Shown here: in pieces, positions 31,156 to 43,862 of the stretch
How positions within the stretch are numbered: the stretch's first letter is position 1
Layout of the letters: the number at the start of each line of letters is the position of its first letter
From: Cryptomeria japonica
Taxonomy: Eukaryota > Streptophyta > Pinopsida > Cupressales > Cupressaceae
Direction: 5' to 3'
Length of the DNA: 64,000 bases
NCBI RefSeq assembly: GCF_030272615.1
Contig: NC_081410.1
Location: forward strand, 189,495,619-189,559,618
The notes under the pieces: generated by a model
What the model was told of the DNA's origin: nothing
The model's input: the letters and a program-made list of their open reading frames with translations, nothing else
Database searches by the model: none
Program-made: the position numbers and the translations under genes

Positions 31156-34100
31156 TGTAGTACCCCTGCCCTAATCAATCTCTAACCTTGGTTTAATCTT
31201 GATCAGTTTATCATAATATTATGTTAAAGTCAGATGTTTGATTTAACGCATAGCTGTTGATGTGATTTTCACATTAGTGTATGCAAGTTGTTTAGTGTTC
31301 CTATTTCGTGATATTAACATCGAGCTAACGCTTTCATTAAATTTTATATATGTATGCATGTATGATCTTTGGTTGCAGGAGATTTCAGGTACGAAGTCGC
31401 ATGAGTGCGAGGTTCGTCTTCACCTGGATGTGCAGGTTTGAATGTACCTTTTTAATCCTTAGAGTTGGATTAGGTGGTCGTAAGACCCTAGTTGACCTTA
31501 GTCGTGCTCAAGTGAGCATCATCAGTCGTCGTCGGTGATCCCTTCTTGTTTGGGTTTGCGAGTCGTCTGTTTGGTTGGCTTTCTCGATTTGCATGCTTGG
31601 TGTGTTTGGTAAATTTGATTAATTAGTCCTTAGTAATTTCTTGATTATATATGCGTTTGTGCAGTGAAGATTAATGGATTAAATTAATCGGGATTTCGTT
31701 ATACGATTTTCGTTGATATGAATTGCTTATTTTAAATTGGGAGTGAGTTTGATTTAATGACTGCTTTTGAATATTAAATGCATTTATATATGCTGTTGAA
31801 AAGGAAAGCTTTGTATTTTATTGCGATAAACTTAACTGTATCCTGTTGGCTTTTGAGATTAGAAAGATTAAATTCAATTAAATGAAAGAAATCGATTTTT
31901 GGATTTGGAATAGCAAGTTAATTAGTTGCTAAAGTTAGAAATGGATTAAATTTGAGTATTATTTTTAAATAAGAATTTTTATTCCAAAAATAGAATTTTT
32001 GGGTCAACTCTTCCATATAACCCAAATTTGGGGAGGATGGACATTTTGGAGAAAATTTTTGGTGGAAAAGGTTTTGGAAGGAAATTGGGGGTTTTGGGAA
32101 GGAATGATTCTGGACCTGGAGGTGAGCTCTCCTTCAGCCATTCCAGGATTGCGTGTTAAGGTAGGATTCTGATCTGCCTTTCTTGTTGCCAATCCAATCT
32201 TGATTGCTTTCAGTTTTAAATTGGATTTGTGAGTTTAAATCCATGTTTTAGCTGTGTTCTTCAAGAAAATGCATGGCTGTATCATTATGTTAAAATGGAT
32301 TATCTTGCCATGTCTGGTTTTCTCTTTGTTGAAAAAAAAATAAATTTGTTTGAGGTGTGTTATCCCTCATTGTTGTTGGGCGTTTGAAACCCCCTTCGTA
32401 TTTAGGGAAGAATGGAACCACCAAAGAAATGGCTATCAAAACCCAGTTCGTTTAAACCGAACTTTTATTAAATCGAAATTTTTGTTATCAAATTTCATGC
32501 TGGGCGTTGTGTTAATTTCAGACTGTGGGTATTAAAAAAATAAAATAAAGGAAAGACATTATTTTTCAAACTGTGCGTGGTGGTTTTGTTATTGGAAATG
32601 GGCTGTGCGTGTTTTAATTAAAATTTGTTATTAGTAACAGAGCTGGGCGTTTTGCGTTTGAAACCCTTTTTGGATGGGGTTTGGAGGGCGGGGAGCGGAG
32701 CTTCACCCGCTCCTCCTCCCCTCCCCCCGCTCGCACCCCGCATGTACTTACCCCTGCGCGTCCCCCTTTCACCTCCGCTCGCCTACGCAGAGCCTGCGGC
32801 TCACGGCGGTGGCCACAGGGCGCCGCGGCACCTGCGAGCACCACTGTGGGCGCTGCTCATGCTCCCCGCGCCTGCGGCTAGGGTTAGGGCACGGCCCGCC
32901 CTAGCCTGCGCTTTAAGTGCATTTTTTTGTTTAATAAAAAAGAACATAGTTTTATTTAAAAAGCGTCTTGTTTTAAACGTAGATTATGAAATCGTTTTTT
33001 TTAATGCAATTTTTTTTAGTATTAAAAAAAAATAAAAATATGCATATGATATCTTAAATATTATTTTAATGCTTAGTCTTAGTTAGTTCTTAATTTTGAT
33101 TAAGGAGGCATTAAACTTGACAAATGTTAGTTGGTATTGATTAACTTTATAATGGAGTTACAGGCTAATTGTTATTCAACGTCATTTCGTGACGTATGCC
33201 CTTTTCTTAATTAAGTTCTACAACTGTTCTTCGCAATTGAATATTGTTGTTTATAATCTTATTGATCTTGGATTTATAAATCTAGATCTTACCTTCTAGC
33301 TGATTAGGGAAGTTGGCTAATTGAGGTAGTATTGTTTAAAACGAATGGAATATTATGTTATTGGGATTGAAAATACGAAATCGTAGAGGTCGGTTTTAGA
33401 CCAGCATGTTAATGATGTTTTGATTGGAGATTAAATATCTTATTTTAGTTGACTAATGGTTGTCTGAATTTTATTAACACGAATTGGTTAAAAACTCATT
33501 ATGGCTTATATGCCTGTTCGATGCTTTGAACCTTAGGAGTTAGAAAACCGAGAACAACTTATCACTAATCGAGGTAGATAACCGTAATCTGATTTGGATT
33601 TTGTAGAAAACTTGATCGATTTTAATGTTTAAATCAATTTGAGAAGATATTGTTTTTTTTTATTATTGCCTTGCGAGTTTAATTTCTGTATTCGCCTTTA
33701 ATTATGAAATGGCAAGAGTGCTTTGTTTGATAGGACCCTGTCGTATGAAATGATTTGGTGTACCTGTTTCTGTCCTCGGTTCTGAGTTGACTGTTGTATT
33801 GTGGTAGTGTCGTTTTGGTCATATCCTCCTTGTGTGTGAGTCGAATGATGATTGTGGTTGACCGTTGTTGGTCGGGTCTCTAGTTAGAGCACCGTCAGTA
33901 AGCGATTACCCTTGAGTCGTGTTTGACCAGATGATTGTTTCTCTCTTCTTGAACTCCGTTCGTCTGACCATGTGTATTCCTTGGTTTGAGTTCATCTGAG
34001 TATAGTCTAGTGTCGTATGGGAAAGTGGCTTTCGATTGGGGGCCGCGCCCAAAGTGGCTGCTGGTAACCCGTCGAAAGTGAGTCTAATAAGTGATAACCT

Positions 34101-35418
34101 AAGTAGATTAGCATGTAATCTCTAATAAGATAATGTGCCTCACACATGGGACGAGTGCTATCATAGACTCGACATGCTGTGAGAAGGCCTGAAATGGCAA
34201 ACCATCTTCCTTGTCTTCACGAGAGGATGTGTGGGTCCACATGAGACTTGGATGGGCCGGAAGCTCGGATTAGGTTGCCAGGGTGACCCAGTGTATGGGG
34301 CCGGGACCTATGAAGACTTGCCATGGTATCCATACCAGGTTGTGTGATGACACTTGTCCCTACGTTCGCTAGTGTGTTGTCGTTTTGTCCTGTTAGGAGT
34401 ACCTTTGTGAGTCGTCCTTTGTCTCTGCCCTTGTGAGTGTCGGTTTCATGTTAGACCTTGGGTGGTGATGGCTTAGTTTTATGGATGCTCTCATGGACCT
34501 CTTGTTTTAGCTTTGATTATGTTCAGCTGGATCCTGTTCTTTTCAAGGATCGTTTATGTATTAACTGACCGATGTGGTCGTTTGTATATTGCTTATGTAT
34601 CGCCTTGATGGCTGGATTGTAAATGGTGTAACCTCTTGTATTCTTAACCTTATTAATTATCAGAGGGGTCTTGCAGTTGAGCAGACCCGGAGATGTAGCC
34701 CTTTAGGGGTGAACTCCGAGATCATTATGGTGTTATGTGATGTATTCTCTTATGTTTCCTTTATTCAGCTTTATCGCGTATGATTAGTTTATGTTAGAAT
34801 GGTTAAGTGGATAAATGGAATCAACTTTAAATGCTTTTATGCAGTTCCTTCTTGAACGCCATGTTGATCGAATGCTTAAGTAGTTTAGATGAGAATCATC
34901 GTAGATGCTTTTGTGTGATCATCTTTTAAAATGCAATAAAATGGAGTATGAAAGAATGTATCTTAGAGTAATGAATTATACTCAGTTGTTGTTAAGGAAT
35001 TTAAATATGCTTGGAAAGATCTCTTATGTTATGATGAAATCCTAGTGTATTAGAATGTTAGATGTATGGTTTGTAATTTTAAATGAAAAGCTTGAATGAA
35101 GATTATGAATATATCTTAATGGGTGAATCTTTGTTGTGATTTATATTTCCATCTTTTGAAAGAAATTATCCTGAATATGAATTATCTTGTTGTTAAGATA
35201 ATTAGCTTATTGGATTAATTGTGTGAGTAAAATGAATTGTGAAGTTTAAGTAATCTCATTGGGAAACTCTTTAGGAGTTAGTTGATGTCTTCCGCTATGT
35301 AATCTGAATCTTTGATATCTTGTTGCATCTTATGTGTTGTAACTTTTAAAAAAAAAAATTGCTCTCTATTCTTGTGTTTTGGCTTAATCCCTTCGAGGTT
35401 TCCTGGCGGGGCATTACA
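31156..35418 (+). repeat. 5' LTR of the LARD-like element (4263 bp)
   Basis: It starts TGTAGTACCCCTGCCC and ends GGGGCATTACA, with the PBS two bases later. It matches 39033-43304 with scattered substitutions (four in the first 170 bp) and lacks one 12-bp duplication present in the other copy near 39905-39918. Near the 3' end it holds GACCCGGAGATGTAG and GTGAACTCCGA, a phrase seen in LTRs of other plant Gypsy elements. ORFs of up to 136 codons occur but are shared only because the two LTRs are copies. Confidence 0.95.
32683..32912 (+). repeat. CpG/GC-rich block within the 5' LTR
   Basis: About 230 bp of strongly GC- and CpG-rich sequence (for example CGCCGCGGCACC and CACGGCCCGCCC) sit between very AT-rich flanks. 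It ends with CTAGGGTTAGGG, a telo-box-like word. It could be a captured promoter or 5' UTR or a methylation target. Plus-strand frames give Pro/Ala/Arg-rich peptides, with no known domain. Confidence 0.8.
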
Positions 35419-35420
35419 TT

Positions 35421-35433
35421 TGGTATCAGAGCC
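35421..35433 (+). promoter_or_regulatory. Primer binding site, initiator tRNA-Met, LARD-like element
   Basis: TGGTATCAGAGCC lies two bases after the LTR end CATTACA. The match to the 3' end of initiator tRNA-Met is complete over 13 bases, which fits a recent and mobile element. Confidence 0.9.
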
Positions 35434-38400
35434 AAGTTGCAAACATTGGGATCTCTGGTGTCGCATGTGCCCTCTATTGGTGTGAGGTGTATCAACCTTA
35501 TGTGTATGCTTGTCCTCCTTTTGCATGTGAGTGATTGAGCAGACCTTGTCTGGTGTGTAACGTATGTGTTCACATCATGTTTTCGCCTTCTTGATGTTGG
35601 TGTTTGAGTGTTGTACTCTTTAGACTAACCCATTTGGGTCGGTCCGTGCTTGTCTTGAATCTGAAAGTGCGAATTATGTTTGTTTAAGATTATGATTTAG
35701 CTTAGTGTTGTCCATTTGAAGGACTAGTATGGCAATTATTGTATGCTTATTTTGCAGAAAATTAAATGATCATCACCATTCTTCTCTCTCTCTATCTAGA
35801 AATTAAAATGATTAAGATATGTGTAATGATCTTTGATTTGAGTTTCTTGTTTGAAAGAAAAAAGGGGGTGATTTCTTGAACCCTTGTATGAGCCTTATGA
35901 CGCTTATGTTTTTAGATTATTAAAAGGGCTATGGGTTTGAAAGTTTATTTTGGTTATTGGGAGAAAACTGTATCTGTATGTTTAAAGAATTCTCCATATG
36001 TATCTTGTAGGAGTAGCATGATTAAATTCTACCTTAGTAAGGTGCATTGCTATGCGAATAGTTGAATTATGTGAAACTGCTTGGTTTGTAGAAGTGTTAA
36101 AAAAGGAGCATGTTATTGTAGCATCGAGAAAGTGTTTATGTGTTTTCCGAAAGATTGTCTTATGTGTTTCATTAAACCAGTTTGATTAAAGATATATTTT
36201 AGCAAATGCTCCATCGAACTCGCTTTTGGGTGTATGTTATTACCTTAATGTGTTTAGAAAGTGCGAACGAAAAAGCTTGTTTGATGTGCATGCATTAATA
36301 TGTGTTATTTGGAGTAATCGCTCTTTGCTTATCTTGATCGTAATGTGATCTTTTCTAATAGGTTGCAAATTATGACATGTGTTATATTGTATTATTATAA
36401 GTGAGCGTTCTTAAGAGGTCTTGCATTATCGAAAAGATTGCTTCTTTTGATCTCCGTTTTGTTTGGAAAACTAGAACCTCCTGTTGCAACCATAATTATT
36501 GGAAATGTTTTTGTTAGGCTGATTGTCATCCTTCTAATGGTAGCGAAATGAAAACCGTGTAATTAAATGATAGGCTTATAGTGAGAAAATATATAATGCA
36601 GCGTGATCTTGTTTGATCTTGCGTGTTTTGTAGGAAATGGTTTGGTTATCAAACTCTCTTTCCCTTCTCCTTGCCTAATCATAAGATTTTAGAAATGCTA
36701 TTAAAGAATGCATTGATTATATAGAATGTTTATAAAACATGTGAAATTGTATGTTTGCTTTTGGCTTCATAGTGATAGATGAAAATCTTAAGCTTTAAGA
36801 AATGAATTTGCTTAGCTAGTAATTTAATTATGAATGCTTAGTGAGATTCGAGAAAGATATAGGAATGATGTTATTTCCTTATGTAATTGTGAATTGTTAA
36901 TAATTTCAGTACTTGAATCTAGAGTAAACGTGATTCAGTTATTTTTGTAGAAAGCATTATTGGAATCTTCCTTGTATAGATGTTAGCGTACTGAAAAGTA
37001 CTCCCCGTAAATGTGACTAAACCAGTATTAGTGTATTTGTGTGTATTGTGAGAAACCAGTGCTTATTATTTGTGCCCATGGATTGGTGAAGTAATCAACC
37101 ATGGAGGATATGTTGCTTATGAGTATGGGAAACCATACTGTTTATGTGCTATTGTTTATTTGTTTCCCTATTGAGTACCAAACCTCGGGTTGTGGGTAAC
37201 TCAGTATGTTAAGGGGTAGTATTCGAAGCGACCGTTCCTTGAATAGTATGGATTGGCGTCCGAGTAATGTTGGCGCGAAGCGACTTTAGCTTCTCTACTT
37301 CGAGGAATGATATAGTTGTACTACTAAACTATATCAAGGTGTACTCAATACTTTCCCTTTGATGAATCTATTTATAGGTTTATGTGTGCCAGCCTATTCC
37401 TCTTCCTTATTTGAGCAGTTTGGATGGTGATTCTTGTGTGTAGTGATGGTGCGATTTGGAGGATCCTTTGCCTTGTCTTCATGAAAGGTAGGTTTATTCA
37501 CTTGTGCTGCCAGTTAGTTTGTGTTGGTGGGCATGTGGGTGGACCATAGTCATGTATACCTCTGACTTACGGCGAGTATCCTTCTAGATACGTCGCTATG
37601 TGGGATGTGGCTTGCGCGTGCTTTTTCCGCGAGGTGCACTACCATGCGGGATACGTCCATTGTGTGTTTTCTCCACTTGGGGTATTGCCATGCCACGTGA
37701 CGACGTGATGCGGGGTGATGTCGAGGTGCACACCGCCATGCCATGTGGATAGTGTGACTATGTCGCACCACATGATGAGCTACTGCAATAGCTAGTCAGT
37801 TGTTCCTTCCTTCCTCGTAGGTGGCTAGATGCTAGTCACATAGTGCTGTTATGTGCAGTTGTGATATTATTTATATTTCTTTGGGGATCAGCAATTTATT
37901 TTACTTTGATTGTGAAGGTTTAGCCACGATCTTGTGATCTTTTGCACTTTTGATTTGGTGTTGAAATTCCGGATTATTTTCTTGCCTTACTGTTGGGATT
38001 GATGATTATTTATCTTTATTCATCTGTACTTTGGTGGCTAAACTGGTTTATCATTATTGTTTTCGGATGCTGGTCTTGTGTCGAGATGTGAAATTCCTCT
38101 CCAAGGACGTATGATACGGAATTGGTAGAGTGTGTGTGAGGAAGTTGATATAGGGAACCGTGAGGTTAGGGGGTATGTGAGGCTGTGACGCAGCTAGTAC
38201 CCACTACCTACCTATGTGTGGTGACTATCTCTTGGAGGCTAACCACCTTGTTCAACAAGGGATATTCACAAAGGTCTTGTATGGAAGGTAGCACCGCTAT
38301 GGTGTGCCTAGCACCATCAAGCCTTTGAGTGAGATATTGGATTCTTATGATCATATTGTTGTTCTGAGATTAGGCATAGAGATGCTGATCGTGCATGTTA

Positions 38401-39019
38401 TCTTTGACCGAGCATTAGACATGCTCACATGTGGCCTTTATGTTATGCATTCCAGTTATGTGGATGGTTATTATTTGTATCATGGAGTAAATTGTGTTAG
38501 CTTGTCACTATGTTATGGGACATAGTCATTGGAAAGGTTTTCTCATGCCTGTTAAGTGTAATCAATTGAGTGATTTTATTGCTCTTATTTATCAAAAGTT
38601 AATCTGGCTATAGAAATTGATATTTTGAGCTAGTTCTATGTTATTAATTTTATGGTAAAGATGGATTGGTAAAGGAAAATGGATCATTATGGCATGTTTC
38701 CTTGTCATTTTTGGGTCGATGATTATGGTAATTGTTGTTTACCTCTTTGTAATGCTTCAATTTGGTGTAATTAAAGGAGGAAAATTCTTATTTCTCTGCT
38801 ATGATTGTGGATTATTCCTAGAATATTGTAAGGAATGTATGGTTTTAGATGTATCTTGCCAATGGATAATGGCGTTTGTAAAGAATTTTGCGATTATATT
38901 TCATTTATTTATGGAAAGATTTCTATGTGCAATTTGACCTTTGTTGAATGAGTTTCAGGGCTGATGCGTACGACATGTTCTCCATCTAGCCTTACGACTT
39001 CCAAGAGTAAGTCAGAACC

Positions 39020-39032
39020 TAGGGGGGGAGAA
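39020..39032 (+). promoter_or_regulatory. Polypurine tract of the LARD-like element
   Basis: TAGGGGGGGAGAA lies directly before the second LTR start TGTAGTACC. An unbroken G-run with flanking purines is intact. Confidence 0.85.
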
Positions 39033-42000
39033 TGTAGTACCCCTGCCCTAATCAATCTCTAACCTTGGTTTAATCTTGATCAGTTTATCGTAACATGATG
39101 TTAAAGTCAGATGTTTGATTTAACGCATAGCTGTTGATGTGATTTTCACACTAGTGTATGCAAGTTGTTTAGTGTTCCTATTTCGTGATATTAACATCGA
39201 GCTAACGCTTTCATTAAATTTTATATATGTATGCATGTATGATCTTTGGTTGCAGGAGATTTCAGTTACGAAGTCGCATGAGTGCAAGGTTCGTCTTCAC
39301 CTGGATGTGCAGGTTTGAATGTACCTTTTTAATCCTTAGAGTTGGATTAGGTGGTCGTAAGACCCTAGTTGACCTTAGTCGTGCTCAAGTGAGCATCATC
39401 GGTCATCGTCGGTGATCCCTTCTTGTTTGTGTTTGCGAGTCGTCTGTTTGGTTGGCTTTCTCGATTTGCATGCTTGGTGTGTTTGGTTAATTTGATTAAT
39501 TAGTCCTTAGTAATTTCTTGATTATATATGCGTTTGTGCAGTGAAGATTAATGGATTAAATTAATCGGGATTTCGTTATACGATTTTCGTTGATATGAAT
39601 TGCTTATTTTAAATTGGGAGTGAGTTTGATTTAATGACTACTTTTGAATATTAAATGCATTTATATATGCTGTTGAAAAGGAAAGCTTTGTATTTTATTG
39701 CGATAAACTTAACTGTATCCTGTTGGCTTTTGAGATTAGAAAGATTAAATTCGATTAAATGAAAGAAATCGATTTTTGGATTTGGAATAGCAAGTTAATT
39801 AGTTGCTAAAGTTAGAAATGGATTAAATTTGAGTATCATTTTTAAATAAGAATTTTTATTCCAAAAATAGAATTTTTGGGTCAACTCTTCCATATAACCC
39901 AAATTTGGGGAAATTTGGGGAGGATGGACATTTTGGAGAAAATTTCTGGTGGAAAAGGTTTTGGAAGGAAATTGGGGGTTTTGGGAAGGAATGATTCTGG
40001 ACCTGGAGGTGAGCTCTCCTTCAGCCATTCCAGGATTGCGTGTTAAGGTAGGATTCTGATCTGCCTTTCTTGTTGCCAATCCAATCTTGATTGCTTTCAG
40101 TTTTAAATTGGATTTGTGAGTTTAAATCCATGTTTTAGCTATGTTCTTCAAGAAAATACATGGCTGTATCATTATGTTAAAATGGATTATCTTGCCATGT
40201 CTAGTTTTCTCTTTGTTGAAAAAAAAATAAATTTGTTTGAGGTGTGTTATCCCTCATTGTTGGTGGGCGTTTGAAACCCCCTTCGTATTTAGGGAAGAAT
40301 GGAACCACCAAAGAAATGGCTATCAAAACCCAGTTCGTTTAAACCGAACTTTTATTAAATCAAAATTTTTGTTATCAAATTTCATGCTGGGCATTGTGTT
40401 AATTTCAGACTGTGGGTATTAAAAAAATAAAATAAAGGAAAGACATTATTTTTCAAACTGTGCGTGGTGGTTTTGTTATTGGAAACGGGCTGTGCGTGTT
40501 TTAATTAAAATTTGTTATTAGTAACAGAGCTGGGCGTTTTGCATTTGAAACCCTTTTTGGATGGGGTTTGGAGGGTCGGGAGCGGAGCTCCACCCGCTCC
40601 TCCTCCCCTCCCCCCGCTCGCACCCCGCGTGTACTTACCCCTGCGCGTCCCCCTTTCACCTCCGCTCGCCTACGCAGAGCCTGTGGCTCACGACGGTGAC
40701 CGCAGGGCGCCGCGGCACCTGCGGGCACCACCGTGGGCGCCGCTCGTGCTCCCCGCGCCTGCGGCTAGGGTTAGGGCACGGCCCGCCCTAGCCTGCGCTT
40801 TAAGTGCATTTTTTTGTTTAATAAAAAAGAACATAGTTTTATTTAAAAAGCGTCTTGTTTTAAACGTAGATTATGAAATCGTTTTTTTTAATGCAATTTT
40901 TTTTAGTATTAAAAAAAAATAAAAATATGCATATGATATCTTAAATATTATTTTAATGCTTAGTCTTAGTTAGTTCTTAATTTTGATTAAGGAGGCATTA
41001 AACTTGACAAATGTTAGTTGGTATTGATTAACTTTATAATGGAGTTACAGGCTAATTGTTATTCAACGTCATTTCGTGACGTATGCCCTTTTCTTAATTA
41101 AGTTCAACAACTGTTCTTCGCAATTGAATATTGTTGTTTATAATCTTATTGATCTTGGATTTATAAATCTAGATCTTACCTTCTAGCTGATTAGGGAAGT
41201 TGGCTAATTGAGGTAGTATTGTTTAAAACGAATGGAATATTATGTTATTGGGATTGAAAATACAAAATCGTAGAGGTCGGTTTTAGACCAGCATGTTAAT
41301 GATGTTTTGATTGGAGATTAAATATCTTATTTTAGTTGACTAATGGTTGTCTGAATTTTATTAACACGAATTGGTTCAAAACTCATTATGGCTTATATGC
41401 CTGTTCGATGCTTTGAACCTTAGGAATTAGAAAACCGAGAACAACTTATCACTAATCGAGGTAGATAACCGTAATCTGATTTGGATTTTGTAGAAAACTT
41501 GATCGATTTTAATGTTTAAATCAATTTGAGAAGATATTGTTTTTTTTATTATTGCCTTGCGAGTTTAATTTCTGTATTCGCCTTTAATTATGAAATGGCA
41601 AGAGTGCTTTGTTTGATAGGACCCTGTCGTATGAAATGATTTGGTGTACCTGTTTCTGTCCTCGGTTCTGAGTTGACTGTTGTATTGTGGTAGTGTCGTT
41701 TTGGTCATATCCTCCTTGTGTGTGAGTCGAATGATGATTGTGGTTGACCGTTGTTGGTCGGGTCTCTAGTTAGAGCACCGTCAGTAAGCGATTACCCTTG
41801 AGTCGTGTTTGACCAGATGATTGTTTCTCTCTTCTTGAACTCCGTTCGTCTGACCATGTGTATTCCTTGGTTTGAGTTCGTCCGAGTATAGTCTAGTGTC
41901 GTATGGGAAAGTGGCTTTCGATTGGGGGCCACGCCCAAAGTGGCTGCTGGTAACCCCTCGAAAGTGAGTCTAATAAGTGATAACCTAAGTAGATTAGCAT

Positions 42001-43304
42001 GTAATCTCTAATAAGATAATGTGCCTCACACATGGGACGAGTGCTATCATAGACTCGACATGCTGTGAGAAGGCCTGAAATGGCAAACCATCTTCCTTGT
42101 CTTCACGAGAGGATGTGTGGGTCCACATGAGACTTGGATGGGCCGGAAGCTCGGATTAGGTTGCCAGGGTGACCCAGTGTATGGGGCTGGGACCTATGAA
42201 GACTTGCCATGGTATCCATACCAGGTTGTGTGATGACACTTGTCCCTACGTTCGCTAGTGTGTTGTCGTTTTGTCCTGTTAGGAGTACCTTTGTGAGTCA
42301 TCCTTTGTCTCTGCCCTTGTGAGTGTCGGTTTCATGTTAGACCTTGGGTGGTGATGGCTCAGTTTTATGGATGCTCTCATGGACCTCTTGTTTTAGCTTT
42401 GATTATGTTCAGCTGGATCCTGTTCTTTTCAAGAATCGTTTATGTATTAACTGACCGATGTGGTCGTTTGTATATTGCTTATGTATCGCCTTGATGGCTG
42501 GATTGTAAATGGTGTAACCTCTTGTATTCTTAACCTTATTAATTATCAGAGGGGTCTTGCAGTTGAGCAGACCCGGAGATGTAGCCCTTTAGGGGTGAAC
42601 TCCGAGATCATTATGGTGTTATGTGATGTATTCTCTTATGTTTCCTTTATTCAGCTTTATCATGTATGATTAGTTTATGTTAGAATGGTTAAGTAGATAA
42701 ATGGAATCAACTTTAAATGCTTTTATGCAGTTCCTTCTTGAACGCCATGTTGATCAAATGCTTAAGTAGTTTAGATGAGAATCATCGTAGATGCTTTTGT
42801 GTGATCATCTTTTAAAATGCAATAAAATGGAGTATGAAAGAATGTATCTTAGAGTAATGAATTATACTCAGTTGTTGTTAAGGAATTTAAATATGCTTGG
42901 AAAGATCTCTTATGTTATGATGAAATCCTAGTGTATTAGAATGTTAGATGTATGGTTTGTAATTTTAAATGAAAAGCTTGAATGAAGATTATGAATATAT
43001 CTTAATGGGTGAATCTTTGTTGTGATTTATATTTCCATCTTTTGAAAGAAATTATCCTGAATATGAATTATCTTGTTGTTAAGATAATTAGCTTATTGGA
43101 TTAATTGTGTGAGTAAAATGAATTGTGAAGTTTAAGTAATCTCGTTGGGAAACTCTTTAGGAGTTAGTTGATGTCTTCCGCTATGTAATCTGAATCTTTG
43201 ATATCTTGTTGCATCTTATGTGTTGTAACTTTAAAAAAAAAAAATTGCTCTCTATTCTTGTGTTTTGGCTTAATCCCTTCGGGGTTTCCTGGTGGGGCAT
43301 TACA
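39033..43304 (+). repeat. 3' LTR of the LARD-like element (4272 bp)
   Basis: It has the same ends as the 5' LTR and is followed by the target duplication GTGGT. It carries an extra 12-bp duplication (AAATTTGGGG word) near 39905-39918. In its CpG block at about 40570-40800 it keeps several CpG sites that read TpG or CpA in the other LTR, and the reverse. Confidence 0.95.
40570..40800 (+). repeat. CpG/GC-rich block within the 3' LTR
   Basis: This is the counterpart of 32683-32912. By eye about 13 differences separate the two blocks (including the flanking GCGTTT/GCATTT), at least 7 of them CpG versus TpG or CpA. The next 800 bp of the LTRs show only about 5 differences. Confidence 0.8.
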
Positions 43305-43862
43305 GTGGTTGAAAAGGTTGATTTAAAAATATATACAATTGTTTCCAAAATTAATCTTTCAAATTCTATATAGATTGTGAAAGACTTGTGGCAATTAGAT
43401 TTGTCATAAAATTATTTTGTGTGTGTAGTTATATAATTATTTTAAATATAATTTTATGTATATGCTTATAGTAGTATCTATTTTCTTTTCAATTTTGAAT
43501 CTTTTACTATTAATTTTAATCTCTTAGCATTTTTATAGAAAAAATTTAAGAAGACAATTTTTGAGAAAATAATATATTAGAGTTATACTTAAAATAAATT
43601 ATCTTGTAGACTACAAATACTTAAAGAAAATTTCCTATGTTTTCTCATGTGTTCACAATATGTATACCACTCCAAATAGGTGAATGGTGTGGGGATATAT
43701 TTGAATCTAATTTTTTAATGTGTGTATGGTTTTGAATCTATCTTTTATTAATTTTTTTTTTTAATATTTTTTATGTGGTCACATCACAAACATTTAAATT
43801 GGGTCTGTAGGAATGTGGTTTCCCACTAAGATGTGTTAAAATTGACAAGGGCTTATTACTTT
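43305..43862. other. AT-rich spacer between two elements
   Basis: It begins with the GTGGT target duplication and continues the tandem repeat interrupted by the LARD-like element. The rest is AT-rich with no gene. ACTTT precedes the chromovirus LTR at 43863. Confidence 0.5.

Larger units (their letters stand above)
35419..39032 (+). other. Non-coding internal domain of the LARD-like element
   Basis: It begins TTTGGTATCAGAGCCAAG and ends with the PPT. I read all six frames for gag knuckles, DSG, YVDD/YLDD, RNase H or HHCC motifs and found none; the longest open pieces are about 70-80 codons. The composition changes in patches: AT-rich to 37000, then a more CG-rich part (37190-37800) with CGAAGCGAC repeated at 37224 and 37275, then AT-rich again. 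LARD internal regions are thought to hold packaging or RNA-structure signals rather than proteins. Confidence 0.75.
31156..43304 (+). mobile_element. Complete LARD-like non-autonomous LTR retrotransposon
   Basis: Two LTRs of 4263 bp and 4272 bp flank a 3614-bp internal region. TSD is GTGGT (31151-31155 and 43305-43309), perfect. LTR ends are TGTAGTACCCC...GGGGCATTACA. The PBS (tRNA-Met type) and PPT (CTAGGGGGGGAG) are in place. No gag, protease, RT, RNase H or integrase motif occurs inside. Such proportions (LTRs about 4.4 kb, internal about 3.5 kb, non-coding) match the published LARD class first described from barley. It would need enzymes from an autonomous partner. The LTRs differ little, so insertion is recent on the scale of this window. 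Confidence 0.9.

Noticed and set aside
32625-33035. 136-codon ORF in the LARD 5' LTR, also present at 40512-40922
   Set aside because: It is shared because the two LTRs are copies. Pro/Ala/Arg-rich translation is what GC-rich DNA gives in any frame, the second half is translated AT-rich filler, and no domain is seen.
34574-34783. 69-codon ORF in the LARD LTRs (also 42460-42669)
   Set aside because: Same length in both LTRs because of recent copying; it overlaps an LTR phrase known from other elements and has no domain.
37550-37771. 73-codon minus-strand ORF in the LARD interior
   Set aside because: His/Arg-rich translation of GC-rich sequence, no domain, and no gag or pol neighbour.
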